Part shown: positions 52,437 to 62,155 of the stretch, piece after piece
Numbering within the stretch: position 1 is the stretch's first letter
Layout: every line of letters begins with the position of its first letter
NCBI RefSeq assembly: GCF_963676685.1
Contig: NC_092350.1
Location: 38,592,873-38,656,872 of the forward strand
Reading direction: 5' to 3'
Length of the DNA: 64,000 nt
From: Mytilus edulis
Lineage: Eukaryota > Mollusca > Bivalvia > Mytilida > Mytilidae
Position numbers and translations under genes: made by a program
Notes under the pieces: generated by a model
Seen by the model: the letters and a program-made list of their open reading frames with translations, nothing else
Databases searched by the model: none
Told to the model about the DNA's origin: nothing

Positions 52437-54747
52437 CTAGAGGCTCTAAAGAGCCTGTGTCGCTCACCTTGGTCTATGTGCATATTAAACAAAGGACACA
52501 AATGGATTCATGACAAAATTGTATTTTGGTGATGGTGATGTGTTTGAAGTTCTTACTTTACTGAACGATTTTGCTTCTTACAATTATATCTATAATGAAC
52601 TTTGCCCATTAGTAACAGAGAACTATATTTGGTAAAAATTTACATATATTTACCAAATCAATGAAAATTGTTAAAAATTGACTATAAAGGGCAATAACTC
52701 CTTAAGGGGTCAATTGACCATTTAGGTCATGTTGACTTATTTGTAGATCTTACTTTGCTGAACATTATTGCTGTTTACAGTTTATCGCTATCTATAATAG
52801 TATTCAAGATAACCAAAAACGGCAAAATTTCTATAAAAATTACCAATTGGAGGGCAGCAACCCAACAACCAGTTGTCCAATTCATCTGAAAAATTCAGGG
52901 CAGATAGATATTGACTTGATTAACAATTTAACTTCTTGTCAGATTTGCTCTAGATGCTTTGAATTCATAGTTATAAGCCAAAAACTGCATTTTACCCCTA
53001 TGTTCTATTTTCAGCCGTGGCGGCCATCTTGGTTGAATGGCCAGGTCATCGGACACATTTTTCAAACTAGATACCCCAAAGATGATTGTGGCCTAGTAGT
53101 TTCAGTGGAGATTTTGTAAAAGATTACTTTGATTTATGAAAAATGGTTAAAGATTGACTATAAAGGGCAATAACTCCTAAAGGGGTCAACTGACCATTTT
53201 GGTCATGTTGACTTATTTGTAGATCTTACTTTGCTGAACATTATTGCTGTTTACAATTTATCTCTATCTATAATAATATTCAAGATAATAACTAAAAACA
53301 GCAAAATTTCCTCAAAATTACCAATTCAGGGGCAGCAACCCAACAACCGATTGACCGATTCATCTGAAAATTTCAGGGCAGATAGATCTTGACCTGATAA
53401 ACATTTTTATCCCCATGTCAGATTTCCTCAAAATGCTTTGGTTTTTGAGTTATAAGCCAAAAACTGCATTTTACCCCTATGTTCTATTTTTAGCGGTGGC
53501 GGCCATCTTGGTTGGTTGACCAGGTCACGCCACACATTTTTTAAACTAGATACCCCAAAGATGATTGTGGCCAAGTTTGGATTAATTTGGCCCAGTAGTT
53601 TCAGAGGAGAAGATTTTTGTAAAAGATTAATTTAATTTATGAAAAATGGTTAAAATTGACTATAAAGGGCAATAACTCCTAAACGGGTCAACTGACCATT
53701 TTGGTCATGTTGACTTATTTGTAGATCTTACTTTGCTGAACATTGTTGCTGTTTACAGTTTATCTCTATCTATAATAATATTCAAGATAATAACCAAAAA
53801 CAGCAAAATTTCCTCAAAATTACCAATTCAGGGGCAGCAACCCAACAACCGATTGACTGATTCATCTGAAAATTTCAGGGCAGATAGATCTTGACCTGAT
53901 AAAGATTTTTATCCCGTCAGATTTCCTCAAAATGCTTTGGTTTTTGAGTTATAAGCCAAAAACTGCATTTTACCCCTTTGTTCTATTTTTAGCCGTGGCG
54001 GCCATCTTGGTTGGTTGACCAGGTCACGCCACACATTTTTTAAACTAGATACCCCAAAGATGATTGTGGCCAAGTTTGGATTAATTTGGCCCAGTAGTTT
54101 CAGAGGAGAAGATTTTTGTAAAAGATTACTTTAATTAACGAAAAATGGTTAAAAATTGACTATAAAGGGCAATAACTCCTAAACGGGTCAACTGACTGTT
54201 TTGGTCATGTTGACTTATTTGTAGATCTTACTTTGCTGAACATTATTGCTGTTTACAGTTTATCTCTATCTATAATAATATTCAAGATAATAACCAAAAA
54301 CAGCAAAATTTCCTCAAAATTACCAATTCAGGGGCAGCAACCCAACAACCGATTGACCGATTCATCTGAAAATTTCAGGGCAGATAGATCTTGACCTGAT
54401 AAACATTTTTACCCCATGTCAGATTTGCTCTAAATGCTTTGGTTTTTGAGTTATAAGCCAAAAACTGCATTTTACCCCTATGTTCTATTTTTAGCCGTGG
54501 CGGCCATCTTGGTTGGTTGACCGGGTCACGCCACACATTTTTTTAACTAGATACCCCAATGATGATTGTGGCCAAGTTTGGTTTGATTTGGCCCAGTAGT
54601 TTCAGAGGAGAAGATTTTTGTAAAAGTTAACGACGACGGACGACGACGACGGACGACGGACGACGGACGACGACGGACGACGGACGCCGGACGCCGGACG
54701 CCAAGTGATGAGAAAAGCTCACTTGGCCCTTCGGGCCAGGTGAGCTA
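52437..54747 (+). mobile_element. Large GAGGCTCTAAAGAGCC element, four ~490-bp internal units
   Basis: Left end TAGAGGCTCTAAAGAGCCTG then GTCGCTCACCTTGG. Internal units begin near 52676, 53148, 53650 and 54152, each with GACTATAAAGGGCAATAACT, GGTCATGTTGACTTATTTGT, CAGCAACCCAACAACC, GTGGCGGCCATCTTGG and CCAAAGATGATTGTGGCC. The third and fourth are almost identical. A (GAC)n tract lies at 54629-54700. Right end: TGATGAGAAAAGCTCACTTG, then hairpin GGCCCTTCGGGCC, then AGGTGAGCTAA. The ends are partly inverse (GCTCACCT/AGGTGAGC). No protein is encoded. Confidence 0.85.
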
Positions 54748-54752
54748 AAAAT

Positions 54753-54990
54753 AAGAATGTGTCCCTAGTACACGGATGCCCTATTCGCACTATCATTTTC
54801 TATGTTCAATGTACCGTGAAAATGGGAGAAAATCTCTAATATGGCATTAAAATTAGAACGATCCACATAACATAAGGAACATGTGTACTAAGTTTCAAGT
54901 TGATTAGACTTCAACTTTATCAAAAACTACCTCGACCCAAAACTTTAACCTGAAGTTGGACAGACGAACGGACGCAGACCAGAAAACATA
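54753..54990 (+). repeat. GATGCCCTATTCGC element, truncated
   Basis: GTCCCTAGTACACGGATGCC, CTATTCGCACTATCATTTTC and ACCTGAAGTTGGACAGACGA match 14150-14460, but the GGTGGGGCATA end is lost after ACCAGAAAACATAAAA. Confidence 0.7.
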
Positions 54991-55234
54991 AAAAGTGGGT
55001 TTTTTTTATGTACATTTTGTATATGTATGACACATTTTGTTCTATTCTCAAACTATTTATGATACGATGGAAGACGCGTTTATATATTTTTTATTTTTTT
55101 AGATGCAATAACCCTAAAAGCATGTCGGTAATGGTTTTTGTTAAACATGGTACACCCGCAAATGATGCAATTACAATGGTATTAAAATCCTTGATCTAGT
55201 TTTATCTTCAATCTACCAAAAAAAAAAGGAAGGA

Positions 55235-55350
55235 ATGCATGCATGTTGAAGGTCGTACGGTGACCTATAGTTGTTAATGTCTGTGTCATTTTGGTCTCTT
55301 GAGGACAGTTGTCTCATTGGCAATCATACCACATCTTCTTTTTTATATGT
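55235..55350 (-). repeat. GATGTGGTATGA family fragment, reverse orientation
   Basis: TTGAAGGTCGTACGGTGACC, GAGGACAGTTGTCTCATTGG and CAATCATACCACATCTTCTT. It lies immediately downstream (minus strand) of the last visible exon of the secreted-protein gene. Confidence 0.75.
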
Positions 55351-55367
55351 CACGCTGAAACACTTAC

Positions 55368-57255
55368 ATCGCAAAAATCCGCCATATCACAGCTGCCTGA
55401 TAAAATGCGTAACACACCATGGCAGCAATATCTATACCCACATAGCTCGTATCGGGTACCAGCTAACGTGTAACTAGTAAAGGTATTGTGCGCGAGGTCA
55501 ATAACAGTTGTATTATCAATCCTCTTCATGCAATCAGCTCCCGGAACTTCAAAAGTTGGGGCTTCCGTAACTGGTTCGAAATCCACACCACTTGGGCATC
55601 GACTGAATCTTAACGACAAAAATTCTGCCTGCAAATTAGAGAAGTAGTATTTATACACTCAAAAGTACATATACAGAGAAAAACAGTTAATATGTATCAG
55701 CTCTTTATTTAAATTCAAACTGTATTTGGTATTTCTAAACTATGATCATTCTGATAGTCTATATTCAGAGGTCGATATTTAAGTTTATAAAATCAAGCTA
55801 TATACGATCCTTTACGACAGATATTTAGCTAATCTGCCATGAATTCAATCTTCATATCTAATACAATTATCATATGATGTGTGTTACAACTCTAGATTCT
55901 ACTGACGAGGAAATTTAACAAAAGGCTGAATTTAAAGTTCAGTCTAGGTGGCCGAGCAGTCTAGATCGATTGACACAGTGCAGGTGGTGTTGTCTCGATA
56001 TGCCAATAGCCGAATCTCGGCGAGGGAAGAACAACCATTTGCTTCCGCAAATTTGCAAGTATAACATTGTTGTGCTGACATTAAAAATAGTTATGAATAT
56101 AAAATGTGTTTTCAGCCGTGCATCACCTTCACTGGCGATCCAATCAATGGATAGGGTTAAATTACGTGTTTGTTGGACCCTTAACTCTCTCCTTAAATTT
56201 GTCAGTTCAAAATCAAAAAGTACCTAACATATTTAATATGTTTATTTATTCATGAAATGCACATTTATACCCCTGGGGGTTGAAGGCATATACAAACAAT
56301 ACAATACAATATACACAATGGAAAAATGAACATATTAAAAATCATATATAAATGATAAAACAGTAATATTTATGCAGGCGTTGTGTCCACTCCCCTCAGT
56401 GCAAATGACTTTTTAATGAACGGAACAGTAAGCTGCATAAAATATGACTACATGTATATTATCCCGGAGAAATGAACAACAAAAACTTCATTTCAACAAT
56501 AACCAATATTGTCACATCAACGTTAACTGCAAATGGTGACCAAAGATACTGCAAGCTCAGAATATTGAACCTTAATAATGTCTTATTATATATACGATAA
56601 AAGGTTAGCTCAACATTTCTTATTCGAATCTTGCATTGCTTTTGCTTACACACTTAAAATCTTTTAAGAAAAACGACAAAATGTAAAATAAAATGAATCG
56701 AATTTATGCACTCTTTCAAACATTCTCTTAAATTTACATATTTAAAAATCTAAGGAAAGAAAAATGCAAATTATGCCACACATAAAACAGCAATATATGA
56801 CATAATTGAAACCCTGTAAATACCTTGTGCGTTTCATTGCAGACAATAACAAACGGATCGTGACGGTAATTGGTGTGGTTAAATGATATAATAGATTCAG
56901 CAGCAAAACCGTCCGGACAAGAATCACCGAGGTATAAATTTGTATCAAGTGGCGATCTTGTATGTCCTGGACCAAATTCAAGATTGAATGTCCCGAGTCC
57001 AAGGTCGTAAGGGTTCCCTCTTCTATCAAGGAAAAGTGGAGTTCCATCTTCATCACATACTAAAATACATTCTTCAGTCCACTTCAAAACCTGACTTGGA
57101 GTATCAGTGGAACATCTATCTTTGAAATAATCATACAACGTTCGCCAGTCCTTTGAAAAGAATATCTCACTCAATCTACTACGTTTACGGATATCATGAT
57201 CTTCAGAACAAATATAAAACGGTAGAACAACTAAGATAATGTATAGTAAGTTCAT
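55368..57255 (-). CDS. Secreted cysteine-containing protein, two exons, possibly a third
   Basis: Exon 1 is 57255-56824 and exon 2 is 55628-55368, joined in phase 0 (CACAAG|GTATTT to TTGCAG|GCAGAA). I start at ATG 57255 because MNLLYIILVVLPFYIC is a clear signal peptide; an upstream in-frame ATG at 57348 would add 31 residues before it. The mature part begins EDHDIRKRSRLSEIFFSK with a basic stretch, then has RCSTDTPSQVLKWTEEC, ILVCDEDGTPLFLDRRG, a NHTNYRHD glycosylation site, CPSGVDFEPVTEAPTFE, GTRYELCGYRYCC and SGSCDMADFCD. Exon 2 reads to a stop at 55350, but GAT|GTAAGT before it is an ideal donor, so a short last exon may follow. A tRNA-derived SINE occupies the intron. About 14 cysteines suggest a disulphide-rich extracellular protein. 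I do not recognise the family, and its cysteine spacing does not match the proteins at 32.4 and 44.6 kb. Confidence 0.75.
55941..56175 (+). mobile_element. tRNA-derived SINE
   Basis: The head AGTCTAGGTGGCCGAGCAGT contains an A-box-like TGGCCGAGCAG of Leu/Ser-tRNA type. AATAGCCGAATCTCGGCGAG resembles a B box (GCCGAATCTC). The body continues to CAGCCGTGCATCACCTTCAC, TGGCGATCCAATCAATGG and GGGTTAAATTACGTGTTT. It has no intact tRNA fold, so it is a retroposon and not a tRNA gene. It lies antisense in the intron of the secreted-protein gene. Confidence 0.75.
56176..56700. other. Intron remainder, nothing recognised
   Basis: AT-rich. A GAAGGCATATACAAACAATA segment and short AATACAAT repeats only. 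Confidence 0.35.
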
Positions 57256-57299
57256 GCTTAAAGACTTGGCTGTGAACGTCGAACAATCTTCACACGGAG

Positions 57300-57949
57300 A
57301 AAAAAAAGGGTAAATAGATATGTTTGGTAAGTATGTAAGTAAATACAAATTCAGGTATTGTTTGGGGACGAATCAGTACTTCGTTATGTAAGACAAATAA
57401 TTCCTGTTTTTACACCAATTTCTTTAAACATTGTGCCTCTATGTATTCTAATAAGCGTTTGTTTAGTTAACATTTCAAATAATGGAATGTTATATAGCAT
57501 ATTTTAAACATTCAAAAATCAAACTTCCTTAATGTACCTCATATTTGTTCTGCTTAATAATCATTCATGTATTGTTTTGAACGTTTATAGGTTTGACTTA
57601 AGACACAATGCCAACCAACATGTTACTTATACGAACAAAAAAGTATGTAAAGATATCATGCCTTTGAATAAATTAACTAACCCTTACTAAGGTTATAAGT
57701 TTATTATGTTTCGTTCGATGACATGATGGCATTGTTTCGTATGTTTGAGGTAATGGTGAAATGGCAACATTCGTACAAACTTTTATAAACATGCCCTTAC
57801 TCAGCACTATATTTTGACACATGTGGAGCAGGATCTGTATACTCTTCCCGGTGTTGCTCAGTCCTGTTTACTTTTTTATACTGTTGTCTGTGTGTGTGGT
57901 CGTTTGTCGTTCTTTTGCCATTGCATTGACATTTTTTTTTATCGAAAAA
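57300..57949. other. Upstream of the secreted-protein gene, nothing recognised
   Basis: No exon or repeat found. This would hold the promoter on the minus strand, but I see no clear TATA box near 57300-57330. Confidence 0.3.
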
Positions 57950-58140
57950 TGAGTTTGATGCCTCGTTCACACGGACATTTAATTCGAATTGAATTCGAAT
58001 CGAATGAGAATCGAATTTGCTAATCGCGTTCACACACATTTCTGTTTTAATTCGAATTGATTCGAATCGGCTAATTCGAATTATCTAATTAGCATTAGAA
58101 AAACACTTTTGCGAATACGAATTCAAAGTTAACGTTAAGT
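57950..58140. repeat. GAATTCGAATT-rich block, probable degenerate fold-back
   Basis: GCCTCGTTCACACGGACATT, TAATTCGAATTGAATTCGAA, CGCGTTCACACACATTTCTG and TTCGAATTGATTCGAATCGG: the same TTCACAC..ATT..AATTCGAATT phrase occurs twice, mixed with self-complementary runs. Likely a MITE remnant. Confidence 0.45.
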
Positions 58141-58439
58141 TTGGTATCTTTCGTCTCTTTTTGACAAACAAGGTTAAAACAAGAACAGTGATGATTTAAA
58201 TTACAAACATATTGATTAGTATTATTATTTCGATAAGATTTTAAAAAAACTTTGCAAGTATGCTTTAATATCATTATTTTTGTAAGATTTCAACTGGACT
58301 CCGGCAGTGTCACGACGGGTGTCGCTAATATTGCAGGAACCGCTAAACGTTTATCTGATGTTCAGCGTTTTTATATAGATTAGACTGTTAATTTTCCTGT
58401 TTGAGTGCTATACCTAGTTCTTTTGGTGCCCTTTATAGT

Positions 58440-58570
58440 TTGCTGTTCGGTGTGAGCCAAGGCTCCAAGTTGAAAGCCGTACTTTGACCTATTATGGTTT
58501 ACTTTTCAAATTGTGACTTTGATTGAGAGTTGTATCATTGGCACTAATACCACATCTTCTTATCTATTAT
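58440..58570 (-). repeat. GATGTGGTATGA family fragment, reverse orientation
   Basis: GGTGTGAGCCAAGGCTCCAA, GTTGAAAGCCGTACTTTGAC and GGCACTAATACCACATCTTC, as at 12595-12755. Confidence 0.7.
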
Positions 58571-58599
58571 CCAATGTGTTCACTTCAGGCTTTGGTAGG

Positions 58600-59165
58600 G
58601 TTCGCGTTGTTTAATTCTTTATTTTCTAAGTAGTATTTTGTAGAATTTTGTTTGTGTGTTCCTCATTACTCGTATATTATAGACTGGAAACTGGGAGGTA
58701 TGACAATTTGCCGCTGGAAGAGAGATGTTGTTTTAAATGTTTTAATACTGTTTAAGATGAATATCATGTTATTTTTACATTATCCTGTTTATAATGATCT
58801 TAGACAAGTTTTTTTTACTGAGTCTCTTAAAATTGAAATTGATGAACATTTTAATAATTTTACAGATTGTCAGAAAATGGTATTTTTATTTTCGAATCAA
58901 GATAGTATAATACTATGTGCCAAAACCTGTAATTTTATTCTTAAAAGACGCCGATAAGTTTTATATTGTCAATAATAATTGAATACTTTTGTTGTATAAT
59001 TTGACCATTCAGGTTTATTATTTATTATGTACATATACATATAGTTTTAGTTGATTATCGTCTCTTATAAATCTGTACAGATTGGCTTATGTTTGCAAAA
59101 TGTATCTTTTATAAATGTATTGTGTAATTTTATACACAAGGTGAGACGTAAATAAAATACTGAAT
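58600..59165 (+). pseudogene. LINE 3' end: non-LTR ORF2 C-terminus
   Basis: The 101-codon frame at 58652-58957 ends with the usual mollusc LINE tail: HYPVYNDLRQVFFTES, EHFNNFTDCQKMVFLFS, then CAKTCNFILKRRR. The zinc-binding cysteines before it are mostly lost (CVPHYSY region), so this is a 5'-truncated remnant. A 3' UTR of about 200 bases ends near GTAAATAAAATACTGAATTG at 59148. It belongs to another family than the copies at 1.2 and 9.4 kb. Confidence 0.7.
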
Positions 59166-59499
59166 TGATTATATATCTTTTTGTGATGGTTTTGTTTCTA
59201 TTTTCACCGACGGTTTTTTATTGTCCGCCCTGTCTTTTTTATTTACCGAAATTCCACAATGATTTTGAACGTTTGTACATTTCATCAAGTTAATCAACAA
59301 GCCAGTTATAATAATTACTACTGCAATTACAAACAAACAATCATCCAATGTAGAGTCAACTAATTCATTTCCAATATCTAAATTGTGAAGTCTATGAAGA
59401 CATGTCACACGTCAAGCATAATATGTTTTATTTGGTCTAGTGTATTACTGTGTTATAGTAGTCTCAGTGTATTATAATAGTTATACCGCCTCAACCTGC

Positions 59500-59620
59500 G
59501 TTGGAAGTACGGTCAAGACAAGAAGAATGTCAAGAAGAAAAACTTTGACACGAAGCGGGACAGAAGGACGAGCGAACGGGCGTACAGTCACTCAACTGTC
59601 GCACAGACCGAAAAACATAA
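59500..59620 (+). repeat. Fragment with GACGAGCGAACGGGCGTACA tract
   Basis: ACTTTGACACGAAGCGGGAC, then an AGAAGGACGAGCGAACGG tract and CACAGACCGAAAAACATAA. It corresponds to the 3' part of the GGTGGGGCATA elements without their terminal motif. Confidence 0.5.
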
Positions 59621-59912
59621 AAAAAATCAAGTCTGAAATTAGTTTCTTTAAAATTGGTCATTAGCAAAAAATAATTGATTAAAATTTAAACACTAAAGTC
59701 AGTTATACTAATATTTCCCATTGAAAAGATGGATACACCTGAAGTTTCTTCAATTTCATAAAAAAAATGTAAACTTTTACATTTTGGGGTGAAAACGTTT
59801 TCTTTTTTTAAGGATGCTCGAGAGTACAAATATTTCAGAAAAAAATTGATTTTTTTTTTTACTCATTACAAATTTTATTTACAACTTTTATTTACTTGTT
59901 ACTTTATCATAT

Positions 59913-60359
59913 CACAGGTGCTTGAGGACAGGATCCTGTATGAGCCCCAAATAGTCCCTCCCCCTTTTTTTTATATTTTTTTTTTAATCATAAATCTCAG
60001 ATTTTTCTATATATATCCCTTATTTGTACTTATTTGTACCATATATATACTAATATACCATAGTTATACTCTAAATATGCATGTTTACTATCAACGTGAA
60101 TCTCGACTATATATAGTCAGATTCACGTTGATAGTAAACAACGTGATTATTATTATTTCGATAAGATATATATAGTCGAGATTCACGTTGATAGTAAACA
60201 TGCATATTAAGAGTATAAATATGGTATATTAGTATATATGGTACAAATAAGTACAAATAAGGGATATATATAGAAAAATCTGAGATTTATGATTAAAAAA
60301 AAAAGGGGGGGAGGGACTATATGGGGCTCATACAGGATCCTGTCCTCAAGCACCTGTGT
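59913..60359. repeat. 450-bp fold-back, arms of ~200 bp
   Basis: CACAGGTGCTTGAGGACAGG at 59913 is mirrored by CCTGTCCTCAAGCACCTGTG ending at about 60358. Complementarity continues inward through TTTGTACTTATTTGTACC and ATGCATGTTTACTATCAACG to about 60115/60167. The 50-base centre holds a further partial copy of the inner motif (GATTCACGTTGATAGTAAAC). The 128-codon frame at 59789-60175 reads through it and is not a gene. Confidence 0.85.
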
Positions 60360-60945
60360 ATCATATGGTACAAAAATCATCCCAAAAAAATCAATTCATT
60401 TTTTTGCATTTAAATTGAGATATCTTTTTTTAACTTATCGGTGACCTATATTTTTTATTATTTTTTTTTCAAATAAGCTTTACTTAATCTAAACCATTGT
60501 AAAATTTGAGCGATTTCTGTAATTTAGTTCTTTTTTTATTTCGATATTTCTCCTATTAGTTCAACAGAAAAAAAGTACCTTCACAAAAATGTATGCTTCT
60601 TTCGAAGGCAGATTGTGAGCTTAAAAATTTTTATCTAAATTTTTTTTTAAGTATATGATAAGTTCATTTATAGAAAAAATATAGCAAAATCCTATATTAA
60701 AAAAAAAAAAAGATTTATACCAGGGAGCCCCCTTAAGTAGTCAAAACTGAAAATAAAAAAAAACAACATTTTTGTGCACAGTATTGTGCATTTTATATAA
60801 AATAAAATATATGCATTTTGGATGTCATCTACAGTTGGGGCAAACTTTCTATTGATCAACAACCAACATATCTTCACCATTTACACTCTGATGGATATAT
60901 ACATGCATCATTGGCCACATCTCCCTATTTGTACACACCTAAAGG
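60360..60945. other. T/A-run-rich, nothing recognised
   Basis: Many A and T homopolymers (for example near 60700). No gene found. Confidence 0.4.
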
Positions 60946-61165
60946 GCAAAAAATTGATGAATCTGGGTCCTCAATGCTCTTTAACTTTGTAATATCTTTT
61001 GCCTTTTTGCCCTGTTTTTTTTCAACCACTACTAACAAGTCTTTTGAAGACGAAGTGCAAGGGCTGTATAGCCAGTCAAGGTCGTTAAAAACTTCCATTT
61101 GTTTGAAGACGAAAAAGTGTGTCTAGCGTACAATATTTTTAAATCCTGGCAACTATGATGAGTTT
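60946..61165 (+). repeat. Degenerate relative of the hammerhead-bearing element
   Basis: GGGTCCTCAATGCTCTTTAA then TTTGTAATATCTTTTGCC parallels 20246-20290. AAGTCTTTTGAAGACGAAG corresponds to stem II and GAA. AGTGTGTCTAGCGTA matches GCGCGTCTGGCGTA. CTATGATGAGTTTATTTG matches 20377-20390. The core is lost (CTAACAA in place of CTGATGA), so this copy should not cleave. Confidence 0.6.
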
Positions 61166-61494
61166 ATTTGCAGACCCTACCTATTGTATGTCTCATCCTA
61201 AATACTTGCCACTGGACATTAAACACACCACTATCAATCAATCACAGTCTATTTTTGAACATCACTATATGTTGACCTCTACATCCCTTGTTATTGTGTT
61301 GTTTGGGTTGATATTTTCTTCACAGCCATGCAACTTTTTTTTCATTCACATATTTGAACTAAATATTAATATTGCTGTAGAAAAGCAATATTTATGTCTA
61401 TCTTTAAAAAAAAAATTGCAGCAAAGACGAAAACAGGTTACCTTGTAGAGGCATTTTATCATAATATAAAACATGTAAAAGAATCTACTAATTA

Positions 61495-62075
61495 TTATAG
61501 TAAGTGTCTATACTTTGGGTTAACATCCAGTTTACATGTGGGACATGGGAATTCCTTGGTCAGAAATGGTTCATACCTGCAAGAAAAATTAATATAACAG
61601 TATTTCTCAGACCATAAAAAAATATATGCACAAAACATACAAATTAAAACAAAAGGTTCATTAGTAAATTAAGGACTCATTTAATTTATGAAAATATTAA
61701 TTCACCTAATACAGTTTTTTTGAAAATATATCAATCATTGTATGTTTGAATTAAATTGGATGTTTCAGTTTTACACACAAAACGTATGTTAAAACATGAT
61801 GAATCCTTTAAAAAAAGGAGGTTAATGATCACTTTCTTTGCTAAAACCTTAAAAAAGGAGGTTAACGGTCACATTCTTTGCTTAACCAAACAAAAAGGTG
61901 AGCAAACACAAAATGAAATATTATATTCTTACCAATAATTTACTGCTAGGTTTCGTTTTTCTTTCCTGTTTGGAACAGATTGTACTTCATGCCACCAGAA
62001 TGAGGGCATAAAAAGGACATCCCCTTCATTTAATGTACAGTTCAGTGGATAAGTGCCAGCAAACTTTGGAAACCT
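61495..62075 (-). CDS. JmjC / cupin_8 2-oxoglutarate oxygenase, last two exons
   Basis: Exons 62075-61933 and 61576-61495 join in phase 2 (TG|G gives Trp) and end TAA at 61495. The first reads RFPKFAGTYPLNCTLNEGDV then LFMPSFWWHEVQSVP and RNLAVNYW. This is the C-terminal part of a JmjC double-stranded beta-helix, with the distal iron-binding His in WWHEV and the Gly-Asp turn (EGD) before it. The second gives YEPFLTKEFPC, PTCKLDVNPKYRHLL, with a CPTC pair of unknown use. Enzymes of this group (JMJD7/TYW5/HSPBAP1-like cupin_8 proteins) hydroxylate proteins or tRNA bases with Fe(II) and 2-oxoglutarate. The upstream exons, including the HxD/E motif, lie beyond the right edge or were not found. 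The 5' end is therefore partial and the subfamily open. Confidence 0.85.
61795..61885. repeat. 44-bp tandem duplication in the JmjC intron
   Basis: AAAAAAGGAGGTTAATGATC then ACTTTCTTTGCTAAAACC is repeated as AAAAAAGGAGGTTAACGGTC then ACATTCTTTGCTTAACC. Confidence 0.8.
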
Positions 62076-62155
62076 CTGTAATAATATAAAACATGATGAA
62101 GGCATGTAAAATCCTCAGTCCTTATGAAATATATCAGTTCCGTGGATTTACGATA

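Noticed and set aside
55941..56010. Possible tRNA-Leu/Ser gene
   Set aside because: The A and B boxes are recognisable, but the acceptor and anticodon stems do not close and a SINE body follows.
59789..60175. 128-codon frame with hydrophobic, membrane-like composition
   Set aside because: It reads through T-rich DNA and one arm of the fold-back at 59913-60359, so the hydrophobicity follows from the base composition.
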